Below are positions 17,649 to 26,695 of a DNA stretch of 64,000 nt, piece after piece. Position 1 is the stretch's first letter. Each line of letters starts with the position of its first letter. The stretch is from Phycisphaerales bacterium (GTDB lineage: Bacteria; Planctomycetota; Phycisphaerae; Phycisphaerales; UBA1924). Position numbers and translations under genes: made by a program. Location of the stretch: NCBI GenBank assembly GCA_007693765.1, contig RECZ01000152.1:1-64000 (forward strand), in the 5' to 3' direction. The notes beneath the pieces were generated by a model. The model did no database searches, was not told where the DNA came from, and was given only the letters and a program-made list of their open reading frames with translations.

Positions 17649-18377
17649 TCAGTCGTCTTTGGGCTCGAAGTTGGTGTAGACCTTCTGCACATCGTCGTTG
17701 TCTTCGAGGGCGTCGATGAGCTTGAGCACGCGCTGGGCGTCCTCTTCGCCGACGTCGGCGACGGTGGCGGGCGTGAACGTGAGCTCCGACGACGCCGTCT
17801 CGACGCCCGCGGCGTCGAAGGCCTCTTTCACGCCGAGGAACTCGGTCGGCCCGGTGGTGATGATCCACGCGCCGTCCTCGTGGGCGATGTCCGCCGCGCC
17901 GGCCTCGAGGGCGATCTCCATGATGCGCTCCTCCGAAGCCTGCCCGTCCTCGATGGCGATCACACCCTGATGCTCGAACATGTACGCGACGCTGCCGGAG
18001 GCGCCCAAGTTGCCGCCGTGCTTGCCGAAGATCAGGCGGATCTCGGCGGCCGTGCGGGTGCGGTTGTCCGTGAGGACGTCGGCGATCACCGCCACCCCGC
18101 CGGGGCCGTAGCCCTCGTAGCGGATGTCCTCGTACGAATCAGCACCCAGTTCGCCGGCGCCCTTCTTGATCGCCCGCTCGATGGTGTCCTTGGGCACGTT
18201 GGCGGCCTTGGCCTCGACGATGGCGAACCGCAGGCCGATGTTGCCGTCGGGATCGGGGCCGCCGTGCTTGGCCGCGACCATGATCGCCTTGACCAGCTTG
18301 CTCCAGATCTTGCCGCGCTTGGCGTCGTTGGCGGCCTTCTTGTGCTTGATGTTCGCCCAGTGGCTGTGTCCGGCCAT
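17649..18377 (-). CDS. yebC: YebC/PmpR family DNA-binding regulator (TACO1 family)
   Basis: A 242-residue protein with the invariant start MAGHSHWANIKHKKAANDAK, the GYGPGGVAVIADVLTDNRTR segment and the C-terminal EDAQRVLKLIDALEDNDDVQ, all hallmarks of YebC. Family members have been described as transcription factors and, more recently, as translation factors relieving ribosome stalling. GAGGAA precedes the ATG. It is convergent with sppA (23 bases between stops). Often found near ruvC; no ruvC is present here. Confidence 0.95.
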   Translation of the reverse strand: MAGHSHWANIKHKKAANDAKRGKIWSKLVKAIMVAAKHGGPDPDGNIGLRFAIVEAKAANVPKDTIERAIKKGAGELGADSYEDIRYEGYGPGGVAVIADVLTDNRTRTAAEIRLIFGKHGGNLGASGSVAYMFEHQGVIAIEDGQASEERIMEIALEAGAADIAHEDGAWIITTGPTEFLGVKEAFDAAGVETASSELTFTPATVADVGEEDAQRVLKLIDALEDNDDVQKVYTNFEPKDD

Positions 18378-18488
18378 GTCTCAGTGGGTTCCTCGCGGCG
18401 ATCGTGATTGGGGGGCGCGGCGTCGGGATGCTCCCCGGATGCCTCGGGGCGCCTTTCCGGGGGTGGGGGAGGAGCAGGAACGGGGAGG

Positions 18489-21400
18489 TTACGTCGCTGG
18501 GCCGTCGGTGGGGCGCGATGCGGGGGCGTCGGCGGGGGGGAGGTCGCCGTCGCCAAGGATGGGGGTCACGGGGGGCTCTTCGCCGTCGGCCACGGCCTGA
18601 AGTTTCTGTTCCACGTTCTTGAGCAGGTCGAGGAACTCCAGCGCCAGCGGGTCCGCCGTTTCTCGCTGGCGCCGCTCCGGCGCCAGGCCGGCGAGGTAGG
18701 CGCTCGCCTCCCGCCGCGCAAGCTCCCACGACCGCGCCGCTTCCTCGCGACGGCCCACGCCCCACAGGGCGTCACCGAAGTGATCGAGCACGATCGGCGA
18801 GGCGTCGTCCACGCCCACCTGCACAGCGCGCCCAAGGTGCGTGACCGCGCCCTCAAACGGGCGCCCGCGCTCGTCCTTCGTGTCCTCGAGCACGCCCATC
18901 CGGTAGAGCACCCAGCCCATCGAGTCGATGATCGCGCCTTCGTCGGGCATCCGATCGAGCGCGCGACGGATCATGCGGTACGCCTCGTCGAGGCGCTCGC
19001 CGCGCTCGGTGTAGCGGTAGCCGAGATTGTTGTTTGCCCACGGGTGGTCGGGATCGAACTCCAGCGCCAGCAGGTACAGGTTCTCGGCGCCATCGGGGTT
19101 TTCGGTGTAGGCGAAGGCGTTGGCCATGATGTAGGCGAGCTCCGCGGCCTCGCCGTCGCCCGGCGGGATGCCGCCCCGGAGCATCTGCGACATCATGCGC
19201 TGCGTCCGGGTCACGACGTCGTCCTCGACCGCGATGCGCAGCGCATCGGCGACCGCGACGTCGTCGAGCAGGCCGTAGGCGATCAGCACCCACGCCGCCA
19301 GCAGCGACGGACGCGCCGGCCGCTGCGTCGTGCCGGCGTGCCGGGCGAGGGCCGCGGCCTCGGCGACGAGGCGCGCTTCGCGCAGGGTGTCGAGGGCCAT
19401 GAGGTAGAGCTCCACGACGCTCTCGGGGTGCTGGGCGGCGGCGAGGTCGCACGCGCGGGCCAGCGACGCGACGTCCGCGCCCATGCGCGCCATCAGCCGC
19501 ACGCGGGCGCGGTGCAGATCGTCGGGCAGCGATGGCAGCCGCGTGGCCAGCGCCTCGGCGAGTTCGAGGGTCTCCGCGGCGCCGGGGCGGGTGGCGTCGG
19601 CGCGGACGAGCAGCGTGCGGAGCGTCGCCTGGGCGCGCTCGGCCTGATCGGGCCGGAGGGAGGTGTCGGGGCGCAGGGCATCGACGATGGTGCGGGCCGC
19701 CGCCTCGTCTTCACGCCGGGCGGCGCGGATGGCGGCGATCTCCAGCGCGTTGTCGATCACGCCCGGGGCCCGCTCGAGGCGCATCAGCGCCACGGCGTCG
19801 GCGTCTTCGGGGCGGTCCAGCGGGCCGCGCAGGATCTCTTCGAGCCGGCGCGAGGCGCCGTCGTCGCCGGGGCGGCGCACGAGCCAGTCGCGCAGCAGGG
19901 TCGCGCCTTCTTCGGCGCGGTCGCTGAAGGCCATGACGCGGGCGAGTTCGGCGATCGGGGCGCCGTCGTCGGGTCGGCTCTCGACGCGGTCGAGGAGCCA
20001 CGCCTCGGCGCGATCGAACGAGCCCGTGGCGATCCACACCGAGACGAGCAACTCGGCCACCTGCGCATCGGCGGGGTCTTGCTCGGCGAGGTCGAGCAGG
20101 TCGCGCTCGGCGCGGTCGTACTGGGCGCGGGCGATGGAGTCGCGGGCGCGGAGCAGCCGCAGGGTGCGGTTGGCGGGCACGGCGTCGCGCAGGGCGCGGA
20201 GCGTGTCGTTGAGGCGGGCGTCGTCGGCGAGCGGGCCGGACCCCGCGTAGAGCGAGATCAGCCCCGCGTAGCCGTCCTCGCGCAGCGGGTCGATCTCGAT
20301 GAGGCGGCGTAGCCAGCGCTCCGCGACGCGGTCGTCGTTGAGCGTGTGCGCGAGCCCCGCCGCGAGCAGCAGGTGATCCGGGTGCGGGGCGGCGCCGGCG
20401 CCGTCGACGAGCGGGGCGATCGTCTCGAGCGCATCGGCGAATCGTTGCAGCGCGTGCAGCGCCCGGGCCCGCGCGTACCGCGCTTCGGGGCCCGCCGCGG
20501 CGTCGATCCGTGCGAGCAGCCTTTCCGCGCGGGGCCAGTCTCCGGCGCGTGAGAGCGTCTCGATCTGCGCCACCAGCGCCGGCGTCCACGTGGGGTCGCG
20601 GGCGAGGAGCGCATCGAGGGTGGCCGTGGCCTCGGCGAGATCGACCGACTGCAGCAGCCGCGCCCGCACCAGCGCGCCGGCCGGGCTCGACGCCTCCGCC
20701 GCGGGGATGCGCCCCCAGCGCGCCAGCAGCGCCCGGGCATCGGGCAGCGCACGCAGCAGCGCATCGGTGAGCGCCCGTTCTCGCGCCGGTGAGGCGCTCA
20801 CCAGCGCGATCGTCTCGCGCACGGCGCCCGTTGCATCTTGTGCGGCCAACCGCGTCAATAGGTCTTCGACGGCGCCGGCGTCGTCCGGTGCTTCGGCGAT
20901 GTAGCGGCGGAGTGCGTCGATGGCGCGGTCGCCGTCGAGCGCCGCGGCCCGTGCCCGCGCGAGTGAGCCCGTCACGAGCCGGCGCTGCGCCGGCCCGAGC
21001 GAAGCCTCGATCTCCAGCAGCGCGCCCGCCATCGCCGGCCCCTCATCGCTGTGCGACGCCACATGACGGATGAGCGCCAAACGGCGATCCTCCACACGCC
21101 CGCCGTCGTCGCGGATGTCGCGAATAATGGCGGTGGCGGCCCGGGCGGGCGCTCCGCGGCGCATCGCCGCGTACACCCGTCGCGGCAGCAGCGCCGTCGC
21201 GCCGTCGATCGAGGGCAGGCCGCTGGCGAGGTCGTAGGCGAGGCTCGCGCCGCTGTCGTCGCCGAGCCGCAGCAGCGCATCGCCCACGTCGCGCAGGATG
21301 TCGCTACGCGAGCGATACAGGGCGCCGAGTTCACGCGCGTAGCGCGTAGCGCTCGGGAAGGGCTCCGGAAGGTTCGCGGCGAGTGCCAACGCCTCGGCGC

Positions 21401-22172
21401 CGGCGCTCACGTACCCGAGGTCGCGCAGCGCGCCGCCCAGTTCCCACGCCACGATGTAGGGCAACGCCGGGTCGTACGACGCGGGCCCCAGCGCCCACGC
21501 GCGGGCGAGGAGCGTGGCGCCGCCCGTCATATCGCGCGTCGCCAGCGCGTGGCGGCCGAGCTGTTCGAGGGCGCGGATGTCCTCCGGGTCGCGCTCGAGG
21601 ACCTCCCGGTACGAGGCCATGGCCGCCGCGCGGGCGCCGCGTCGGCTCTGCGATTCCGCCAGCTCGCGCCACGGCTCCGGCGCCTGCTCATCGAGGCGGC
21701 GTGCGACGTCCAACTCGCGTTCCGCGGCGGCGAGGTCGCCGCTGAGTCGAAGCGTGCGCCCGACGATGTATCTGCGGAGCGCCTCGTCGGGGACGACACG
21801 CTCCGCGACGGCGGGGTCGCGTGTCGGGGCGCCGTGGGTTATCTCCGCGACGGCTTCATCGAGGGTCGCCCGCGCCCGCGTGTCATCGGGCGCGACGCGC
21901 GCGAGAAGGGACGGGTCGACCCCCGGCGGCGGCGGCGCCCGCAACGATCTCGCGGACGGGCGCGCGGCTTCGCGGGTCGCCCGAGCTTCGAGCCGTTCAA
22001 TCGCGTCGGAGGGAGCGTTGGTCGCGTCGGTGACGCGCCCGCCGCCGTCGACGCGGCACCCGGGCGCGAGCATCGGCAGGGGCGACATCAAGACGAAGGC
22101 GAACAGCGACACGACGCTCAGACGCTTCGCGCCGAGGCCGTTTCGCTCTGGATCGCCGGTGTGCAATCGCAT
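18489..22172 (-). CDS. Large TPR-repeat lipoprotein
   Basis: A 1227-residue protein built almost wholly of helical tetratricopeptide-type repeats, for example PEPWRELAESQSRRGARAAA, AAELAYIMANAFAYTENPDG and DHPWANNNLGYRYTERGERL near the C-terminus. The N-terminus has a signal segment (VVSLFAFVLMSPLPMLA) followed by a PGC lipobox-like Cys near residue 34, so it is probably a lipoprotein facing the periplasm. The last 30 residues are acidic and Pro-rich. I chose the ATG at 22172 because TATCCT lies nine bases upstream and the signal peptide starts there. TPR scaffolds of this size often assemble secretion, pilus or polysaccharide complexes; the partner is unknown. Confidence 0.8.
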   Translation of the reverse strand: MRLHTGDPERNGLGAKRLSVVSLFAFVLMSPLPMLAPGCRVDGGGRVTDATNAPSDAIERLEARATREAARPSARSLRAPPPPGVDPSLLARVAPDDTRARATLDEAVAEITHGAPTRDPAVAERVVPDEALRRYIVGRTLRLSGDLAAAERELDVARRLDEQAPEPWRELAESQSRRGARAAAMASYREVLERDPEDIRALEQLGRHALATRDMTGGATLLARAWALGPASYDPALPYIVAWELGGALRDLGYVSAGAEALALAANLPEPFPSATRYARELGALYRSRSDILRDVGDALLRLGDDSGASLAYDLASGLPSIDGATALLPRRVYAAMRRGAPARAATAIIRDIRDDGGRVEDRRLALIRHVASHSDEGPAMAGALLEIEASLGPAQRRLVTGSLARARAAALDGDRAIDALRRYIAEAPDDAGAVEDLLTRLAAQDATGAVRETIALVSASPARERALTDALLRALPDARALLARWGRIPAAEASSPAGALVRARLLQSVDLAEATATLDALLARDPTWTPALVAQIETLSRAGDWPRAERLLARIDAAAGPEARYARARALHALQRFADALETIAPLVDGAGAAPHPDHLLLAAGLAHTLNDDRVAERWLRRLIEIDPLREDGYAGLISLYAGSGPLADDARLNDTLRALRDAVPANRTLRLLRARDSIARAQYDRAERDLLDLAEQDPADAQVAELLVSVWIATGSFDRAEAWLLDRVESRPDDGAPIAELARVMAFSDRAEEGATLLRDWLVRRPGDDGASRRLEEILRGPLDRPEDADAVALMRLERAPGVIDNALEIAAIRAARREDEAAARTIVDALRPDTSLRPDQAERAQATLRTLLVRADATRPGAAETLELAEALATRLPSLPDDLHRARVRLMARMGADVASLARACDLAAAQHPESVVELYLMALDTLREARLVAEAAALARHAGTTQRPARPSLLAAWVLIAYGLLDDVAVADALRIAVEDDVVTRTQRMMSQMLRGGIPPGDGEAAELAYIMANAFAYTENPDGAENLYLLALEFDPDHPWANNNLGYRYTERGERLDEAYRMIRRALDRMPDEGAIIDSMGWVLYRMGVLEDTKDERGRPFEGAVTHLGRAVQVGVDDASPIVLDHFGDALWGVGRREEAARSWELARREASAYLAGLAPERRQRETADPLALEFLDLLKNVEQKLQAVADGEEPPVTPILGDGDLPPADAPASRPTDGPAT

Positions 22173-22181
22173 CGTGCAGGG

Positions 22182-22187
22182 AGGATA
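22182..22187 (-). promoter_or_regulatory. Putative -10 element (near-leaderless start at 22172)
   Basis: TATCCT on the minus strand, nine bases before the ATG of the TPR lipoprotein, which has no Shine-Dalgarno sequence. Confidence 0.4.
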
Positions 22188-22239
22188 GGCGCGCCGTCGT
22201 TCGGCCTGATTCGGGGCGTGCGCGGCGCCGGGCCCTCGG

Positions 22240-22884
22240 TCAGCGTTTCCGCGTCTTCTTCTTGCCGCCGCCCCGGCCGCGTCCCCCGCCGTCTTCACGA
22301 CGCTGCATGAGCAGGATGTGCGTCTCCACGCCTTCGGCGGCCTTGATGTGGCGTTCGAGCGACGCCGTTGCGCGGTCCAGCGGCGTGCTCTCCTCGAAGA
22401 CCCCGTCTTCGATAAGGCACGCGAGGGCGCGCTCGTCGAGCGGGCAGGCGTGTCCGCCGAAGCCCAGCAGCGTCAGCCGCGCCGAGACGAAGGGCGGCAC
22501 GCCCTCGAGCGTCTCGACGTATTGACGCGACTCGCGCTTCGGGGCTTCCTTGAGACGGTCGAAGCTCACGGCGTGCTCGCGCTGGTACAGCTCGTTGAGC
22601 GCGGCGCGGAGGCGGAGCGCACGCTCCGGCCCTCGCGGATAACGCGTGCCGAGCAGGCTCATGATCTCGTCGGGCAGAAAGATGCGCAGGTCGTTGAAGT
22701 CGACGATCTCGGCCGTAATCCGCTTGAATACGCGCTCCGCATCCGCGGCGCCGGCCTCCCACAGCAGGAACGAATAGACGAACTGCGACACCAGATCGAG
22801 CGGCGCCGGAGCGAACGCCTCGTAGCGGGCGCGGAGCTCTTTCATCACTTCATCGAAGCGTTCAGGGTTGAAGCCTGTGCTCAC
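22240..22884 (-). CDS. HhH-GPD-like (endonuclease III-fold) protein
   Basis: A 214-residue protein resembling the DNA-glycosylase fold. VDFNDLRIFLPDEIMSLLG, YPRGPERALRLRAALN and LEGVPPFVSARLTLLGFGGHACPLDERAL line up with the endonuclease III helix-hairpin-helix GVGRKTA..VL and following VDTH. The catalytic Asp position is occupied (CPLDE), but the Lys of bifunctional enzymes is missing and there is no C-terminal [4Fe-4S] Cys cluster. The tail is Gly/Lys/Arg-rich (GGGRGRGGGKKKTRKR), suiting nucleic-acid binding. GTG at 22884 overlaps the rbfA stop (GTGA), so it is the last gene of the nusA-infB operon; a role in RNA/ribosome biology is possible. Confidence 0.65.
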   Translation of the reverse strand: MSTGFNPERFDEVMKELRARYEAFAPAPLDLVSQFVYSFLLWEAGAADAERVFKRITAEIVDFNDLRIFLPDEIMSLLGTRYPRGPERALRLRAALNELYQREHAVSFDRLKEAPKRESRQYVETLEGVPPFVSARLTLLGFGGHACPLDERALACLIEDGVFEESTPLDRATASLERHIKAAEGVETHILLMQRREDGGGRGRGGGKKKTRKR

Positions 22885-23321
22885 GGAGAGGGCTCCCTTG
22901 TGGTGTCATCGGGGGGATCGGGATCGTCATCCGCACGGGCCGGGGTGTCGGCGTCGTTGGGAGGCGCATCGGCGGCTTCCAGTTCTTCACGCACGCGGGC
23001 GATGGCGGCCATCGTCTCCGCCTGACGCGCTGAGCGGTCGTCGAGGCGGAACTCGAAGCGCGGCATCCGACGCACGCGCACCATGTCGCCGACTTCACGC
23101 CGGATGTGCTCGGTCGCATGCCGAAGCGCGTGCATCGTGAGCGACGCCCGGTCGTGCGGCAACACGGAGACGCGGATGAACGCGTCGATCCCGTCAGGGC
23201 TTACGATCACCTCGGTCACCGTGACCAGGCCGGAGTAGCGCGGGTCGCTCAGCCCCTTGGCCAGCGCCGTCTGCACGCCCCGCTTGATGGCCGCGGCGAG
23301 TTGTTCCTGTTTGCGGCTCAC
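22881..23321 (-). CDS. rbfA: Ribosome-binding factor A
   Basis: A 146-residue 30S maturation factor that helps process the 16S rRNA 5' end. The KH-like core contains SDPRYSGLVTVTEVIVSPD, and FIRVSVLPHDRASLTMHALR, MPRFEFRLDDRSARQAE follow as in the family. The C-terminal ~30 residues are Asp/Pro-rich and probably disordered. I chose the GTG at 23321, which overlaps the DUF503 gene's stop (GTGA); the reading frame is open further upstream, but that part is antisense to DUF503's frame and has no homology. Position after infB and DUF503 is the classic arrangement. Confidence 0.92.
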   Translation of the reverse strand: MSRKQEQLAAAIKRGVQTALAKGLSDPRYSGLVTVTEVIVSPDGIDAFIRVSVLPHDRASLTMHALRHATEHIRREVGDMVRVRRMPRFEFRLDDRSARQAETMAAIARVREELEAADAPPNDADTPARADDDPDPPDDTTREPSP

Positions 23322-23701
23322 GCGGTGGGGTCCTGTGGTTCGGCGCGCCGCTCGTCTTCGGTCCAGAGCGGCTCGGGCGCCTCGCCGGGCGTCTCGGCGG
23401 CGTGGGGGAGGTGGTCGCCGTGGAGCACCTCGCGGGCGACGTCGCCGAGCCGAGCGTCGCGCAGCGAGCGCAGTTTCTCGGTGATGCGGTCGAGCACCGA
23501 GTTGATGTGCGTGGTCGAGTTGGAGACGCACGCCAGCCCCATCACCGCGAGGCGGTGGTGCTCGAGCGCCTCGACCTCGGCGACGCTGACCATGTGCTCA
23601 CGGTGCAGCCTGTCCTTGACGGACTTGACCACACGGCGCTTGTCCTTGAGCGACCGGCTGCCGGGGACGACGAGTTCGAACTGGAGCACACCGATGAACA
23701 T
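23318..23701 (-). CDS. DUF503 (YlxP-like) protein
   Basis: A 127-residue protein with the family's opening MFIGVLQFELVVPGSRSLKDKR and VKSVKDRLHREHMVSVAEVE; the small alpha/beta fold is usually encoded between infB and rbfA, exactly as here. Biochemical function is unknown, with a link to ribosome assembly or translation inferred from gene neighbourhood. The C-terminal 35 residues are a Pro/Glu-rich extension beyond the usual ~95-residue family length. It starts 27 bases after infB and overlaps rbfA by four bases. Confidence 0.88.
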   Translation of the reverse strand: MFIGVLQFELVVPGSRSLKDKRRVVKSVKDRLHREHMVSVAEVEALEHHRLAVMGLACVSNSTTHINSVLDRITEKLRSLRDARLGDVAREVLHGDHLPHAAETPGEAPEPLWTEDERRAEPQDPTA

Positions 23702-23728
23702 GGGCGTCGCGGTCGCGGGCGTTGCGCG

Positions 23729-26584
23729 TCAGAGCGTCCGCTTGACCTCCACCTTGCGATAGCACTCGATGACGTCGCCCTCCTTGATGTCGTCGTACCC
23801 GACGATCTTCATGCCGCACTCCTGCCCGGCACGGACCTCCTTGGCGTCGTCCTTGAAGCGTTTCAGCTGCTCGAGCACGCGGTCGTGCTCGACGACGATG
23901 CCGCCGCGTGTGACACGCACCATCGCGTTGCGCTCCACCGTGCCGTCGGTGACGTAGCACCCGGCGATCGCGCCGACGCGGGAGACCTTGAACACCTTGC
24001 GCACCTCGGCGTGGCCCAGCACGTCCTCGCGGAGGTCGGGCTCGAGCAGGCCCTCGGCGGCCTTCTTCACGTCGTCGACGATGTCGTAGATGACCTGGTA
24101 ATTCCGGATCTCGACGCTCTTGCGCTCCGCGAGCTGACGGGCCTTGTTCGAGGCGATGACGTTGAACCCGATGATGACGGCGCGGGAGGCCTCCGCCAGC
24201 AGCACGTCCGACTCGTTGATCCCGCCCACCGCGGCGTGCAGCACACGCACCTTGACCTCGTCGGTGGTGATCTCCTCGATCGCCTTGCGGAGCACGTCCA
24301 CCGAGCCCTGCACGTCGGCCTTGACGACCACCAGCAGCTCCTTGACCTCGCCCTCCTTGAGCTGGCTGAGGATCGATTCGAGCGTGACCTTGGGCTGCGC
24401 CAGGTCGCGGTCGCGGTCGCTCTCGCGCCGCTGCTCGGCCGCCTCCTGCGCCTTCTTGAGCGAGTCGACCACGTAGAACTTGTCGCCGGCGTCGGGCAGC
24501 TCGTCGATGCCCGAGAGACGCACCGGCGAGGCGGGCGACGAAGACTTCACGCGCGTCCCGCGGTCGTCGACGATGTCGCGGACGCGCCCGAACGCGCGCC
24601 CCATCACGATGAAGTCGCCGACCTTGAGCTCGCCGTCGTGGATGAGCACGCTCGCCGTGGCGCCGCGCCCTTCCTCCATCTTCGACTCGACGACCACGCC
24701 GCGCGCCGGGCCGCCGAAGTCGGCCTTGAGCTCGAGCAACTGCGCCTGGTAGTCGAGCGTCTCGAGCAGCTCGGTGATGCCCGTGCCGCTGATGGCGCTG
24801 GTGCGCACCACCTCCGTGGACCCGCCCCACTCCGCGGGGTTGAGCCCGTGCTCGGCGAGTTGGCCCAGCACCTTCTGGACGTTGGAGTCCGTCGCCTCCG
24901 GCTTATCGATCTTGTTCAGCGCCACGACGATCGGCACGCCCGCCGCCTTGGCGTGGTTGATGGACTCGATCGTCTGCGGCATGACGCCGTCGTCCGCGGC
25001 GATCACCAGCACCACGATGTCCGTCACGTTGGCGCCGCGGGCGCGCATCTCGGTGAAGGCCTCGTGGCCCGGCGTGTCGAAGAACGTCACGCTCTTCTGC
25101 TCGCCCGCGACCTCGATGGGCACCTTGAAGGCGCTCGTCGCCTGCGTGATGCCGCCCGCCTCGCCCGACGCCACGTCGGTGTTGCGGATGCGGTCCAGCA
25201 GCGACGTCTTGCCGTGGTCGACGTGCCCGAGGATCGTCACCACCGGGCTGCGGGGGCGCTCGTCGACCATGTCGCGCTCGGCGTACTGCTCGGTCACGCG
25301 CTGCTCCGCCGTCACGTGCTCGACGACCTCGAGTTCGATGCCCAGTTCGAGCATGATCTCCTGGCCCTTCTCGGCGTCGATGCCCGAGTTCACCGTCGCC
25401 ATCACGCCCTGCATGAAGAGCCGCTTGACGATCTCGCTCGCCTTCACGCCGGTGGCGGCGGAGAGGTCCTTGATGCTGAACGGCGCGGCGATCTTGACCG
25501 GACCGCCGGCCTCGGCGGGCGACTGGGCCCGCTCGCCGCCGCGTTCCTTCTGCTTGATGTCGCGACGACGCTGCCGCAGCAAACCGCCGGCCCTGGAGAG
25601 GCGCTCCTCGCGCTCCACAAGGTCCTGCTTGCGCCAGTTGAAGCCGCGATCGGCGCCCTCGCCGGGCTTGACGCCGCCGCCGCCGCGACGCGCGGGCGTC
25701 GCCGGGGCGGCGCCCGGTCCGCCGGGGCCGGCGCGGCGCTTGTTGCGACGCGGGCTGCGCGCTGTGTCGTCTTCCACCGTGCCCGGAGCGCGAGCGCCGG
25801 AGCCGCCACGGGCCGCGGGCGACATGGGGCCGCCGGGCGCCGCGGGACGTCGCGGACGCGGCGGCTCGATGACCTCCGGCGCCTCGACGCGGACAACCTT
25901 CGGACCGGAGAGCTTGGTCGGTCGCACGACTTCGAGGCGCGGCCCGGCGGGCTTCACGACCTTGGGGCGCGAGGGCACGTTCATGACGGGCGAACCGTCG
26001 TCGTCAACGACGACGGCGTCCGCGTCCGGCGCATCGGGGTCGGCGGTCTCCGCCGTGGGGGCGGGCGCCGGCGCCGGGGCTTCAGTCTTGTGCGCGGCGA
26101 CGCGGCGCGGCTCGGGCGCATCGTCTGCAGCGGGCGCTTCGTCGCCCACGGGCTTCGTGGGGCGGCTCGGCGCGCTGGGCGCTGCGGGGGCGCCCGCGGC
26201 CGGCGCTGAGGCCGGCTTTGCGGAGGGCGCAGCGGGGGCGCTGCGCGTGGTGGTTGGCGCGGGAGGTTCCTCGGTGGCGGTGGTGACGCCCTCGCCCGAC
26301 GATCCCTCGTCGTCATCCCCGCCGGCGGCCTTGGAAGGCCGCGCCTTGCGCCGAGCGACCTTCTTCACCTTCTCGAGGTCGACCTTCTCCGCCGTCTCGA
26401 CGGCCGTGCCGCCCTCTTGTGCGGCGGACGCATCGAACCACTCGCGGATCGTCGCCTCAAGCCCCGCCGAGATGCTGGACATGTGGTTGTTCATGTTGGG
26501 AATGCCCTCGGCGCGGCATTTCTCAAGGATGGCCTTCGAGGCCACGTCCAGTTCTTTCGCGAGTTCAAAGATCCGCTTGGCCAA
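23729..26584 (-). CDS. infB: Translation initiation factor IF-2
   Basis: A 951-residue GTPase that brings initiator tRNA to the ribosome. The N-terminus has an IF2N domain ([20 protein letters not shown]), then a ~300-residue Pro/Ala/Lys-rich linker, a second IF2N-like region ([21 protein letters not shown]) and the G domain: [13 protein letters not shown] (P-loop), [11 protein letters not shown] and NKIDKPE. Domains II-IV follow to the C-terminus. I chose TTG at 26584 because GGAG lies six bases upstream and the IF2N domain starts there. It is 111 bases after nusA, in the conserved nusA-infB-rbfA order, without an intervening ylxR/rplGA. Confidence 0.96.
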   Translation of the reverse strand: MAKRIFELAKELDVASKAILEKCRAEGIPNMNNHMSSISAGLEATIREWFDASAAQEGGTAVETAEKVDLEKVKKVARRKARPSKAAGGDDDEGSSGEGVTTATEEPPAPTTTRSAPAAPSAKPASAPAAGAPAAPSAPSRPTKPVGDEAPAADDAPEPRRVAAHKTEAPAPAPAPTAETADPDAPDADAVVVDDDGSPVMNVPSRPKVVKPAGPRLEVVRPTKLSGPKVVRVEAPEVIEPPRPRRPAAPGGPMSPAARGGSGARAPGTVEDDTARSPRRNKRRAGPGGPGAAPATPARRGGGGVKPGEGADRGFNWRKQDLVEREERLSRAGGLLRQRRRDIKQKERGGERAQSPAEAGGPVKIAAPFSIKDLSAATGVKASEIVKRLFMQGVMATVNSGIDAEKGQEIMLELGIELEVVEHVTAEQRVTEQYAERDMVDERPRSPVVTILGHVDHGKTSLLDRIRNTDVASGEAGGITQATSAFKVPIEVAGEQKSVTFFDTPGHEAFTEMRARGANVTDIVVLVIAADDGVMPQTIESINHAKAAGVPIVVALNKIDKPEATDSNVQKVLGQLAEHGLNPAEWGGSTEVVRTSAISGTGITELLETLDYQAQLLELKADFGGPARGVVVESKMEEGRGATASVLIHDGELKVGDFIVMGRAFGRVRDIVDDRGTRVKSSSPASPVRLSGIDELPDAGDKFYVVDSLKKAQEAAEQRRESDRDRDLAQPKVTLESILSQLKEGEVKELLVVVKADVQGSVDVLRKAIEEITTDEVKVRVLHAAVGGINESDVLLAEASRAVIIGFNVIASNKARQLAERKSVEIRNYQVIYDIVDDVKKAAEGLLEPDLREDVLGHAEVRKVFKVSRVGAIAGCYVTDGTVERNAMVRVTRGGIVVEHDRVLEQLKRFKDDAKEVRAGQECGMKIVGYDDIKEGDVIECYRKVEVKRTL

Positions 26585-26622
26585 TGGATGCTCCGCGTGG
26601 TGCGATGGTCGCTCGGGTCGTC

Positions 26623-26642
26623 GTCGGTCGGTCGGTCGGTCG
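26623..26642. repeat. Tetranucleotide tandem repeat GTCG x5
   Basis: Five perfect copies of GTCG lie in the nusA-infB intergenic spacer, about 40 bases before the infB start. It is short enough to be coincidental in this GC-rich genome, but it could vary in copy number. Confidence 0.7.
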
Positions 26643-26695
26643 TGCGCAGGTGTGAAACGAAGGTGAACGGTGTCGGGCCGCGCCCGGGAAAGGGA

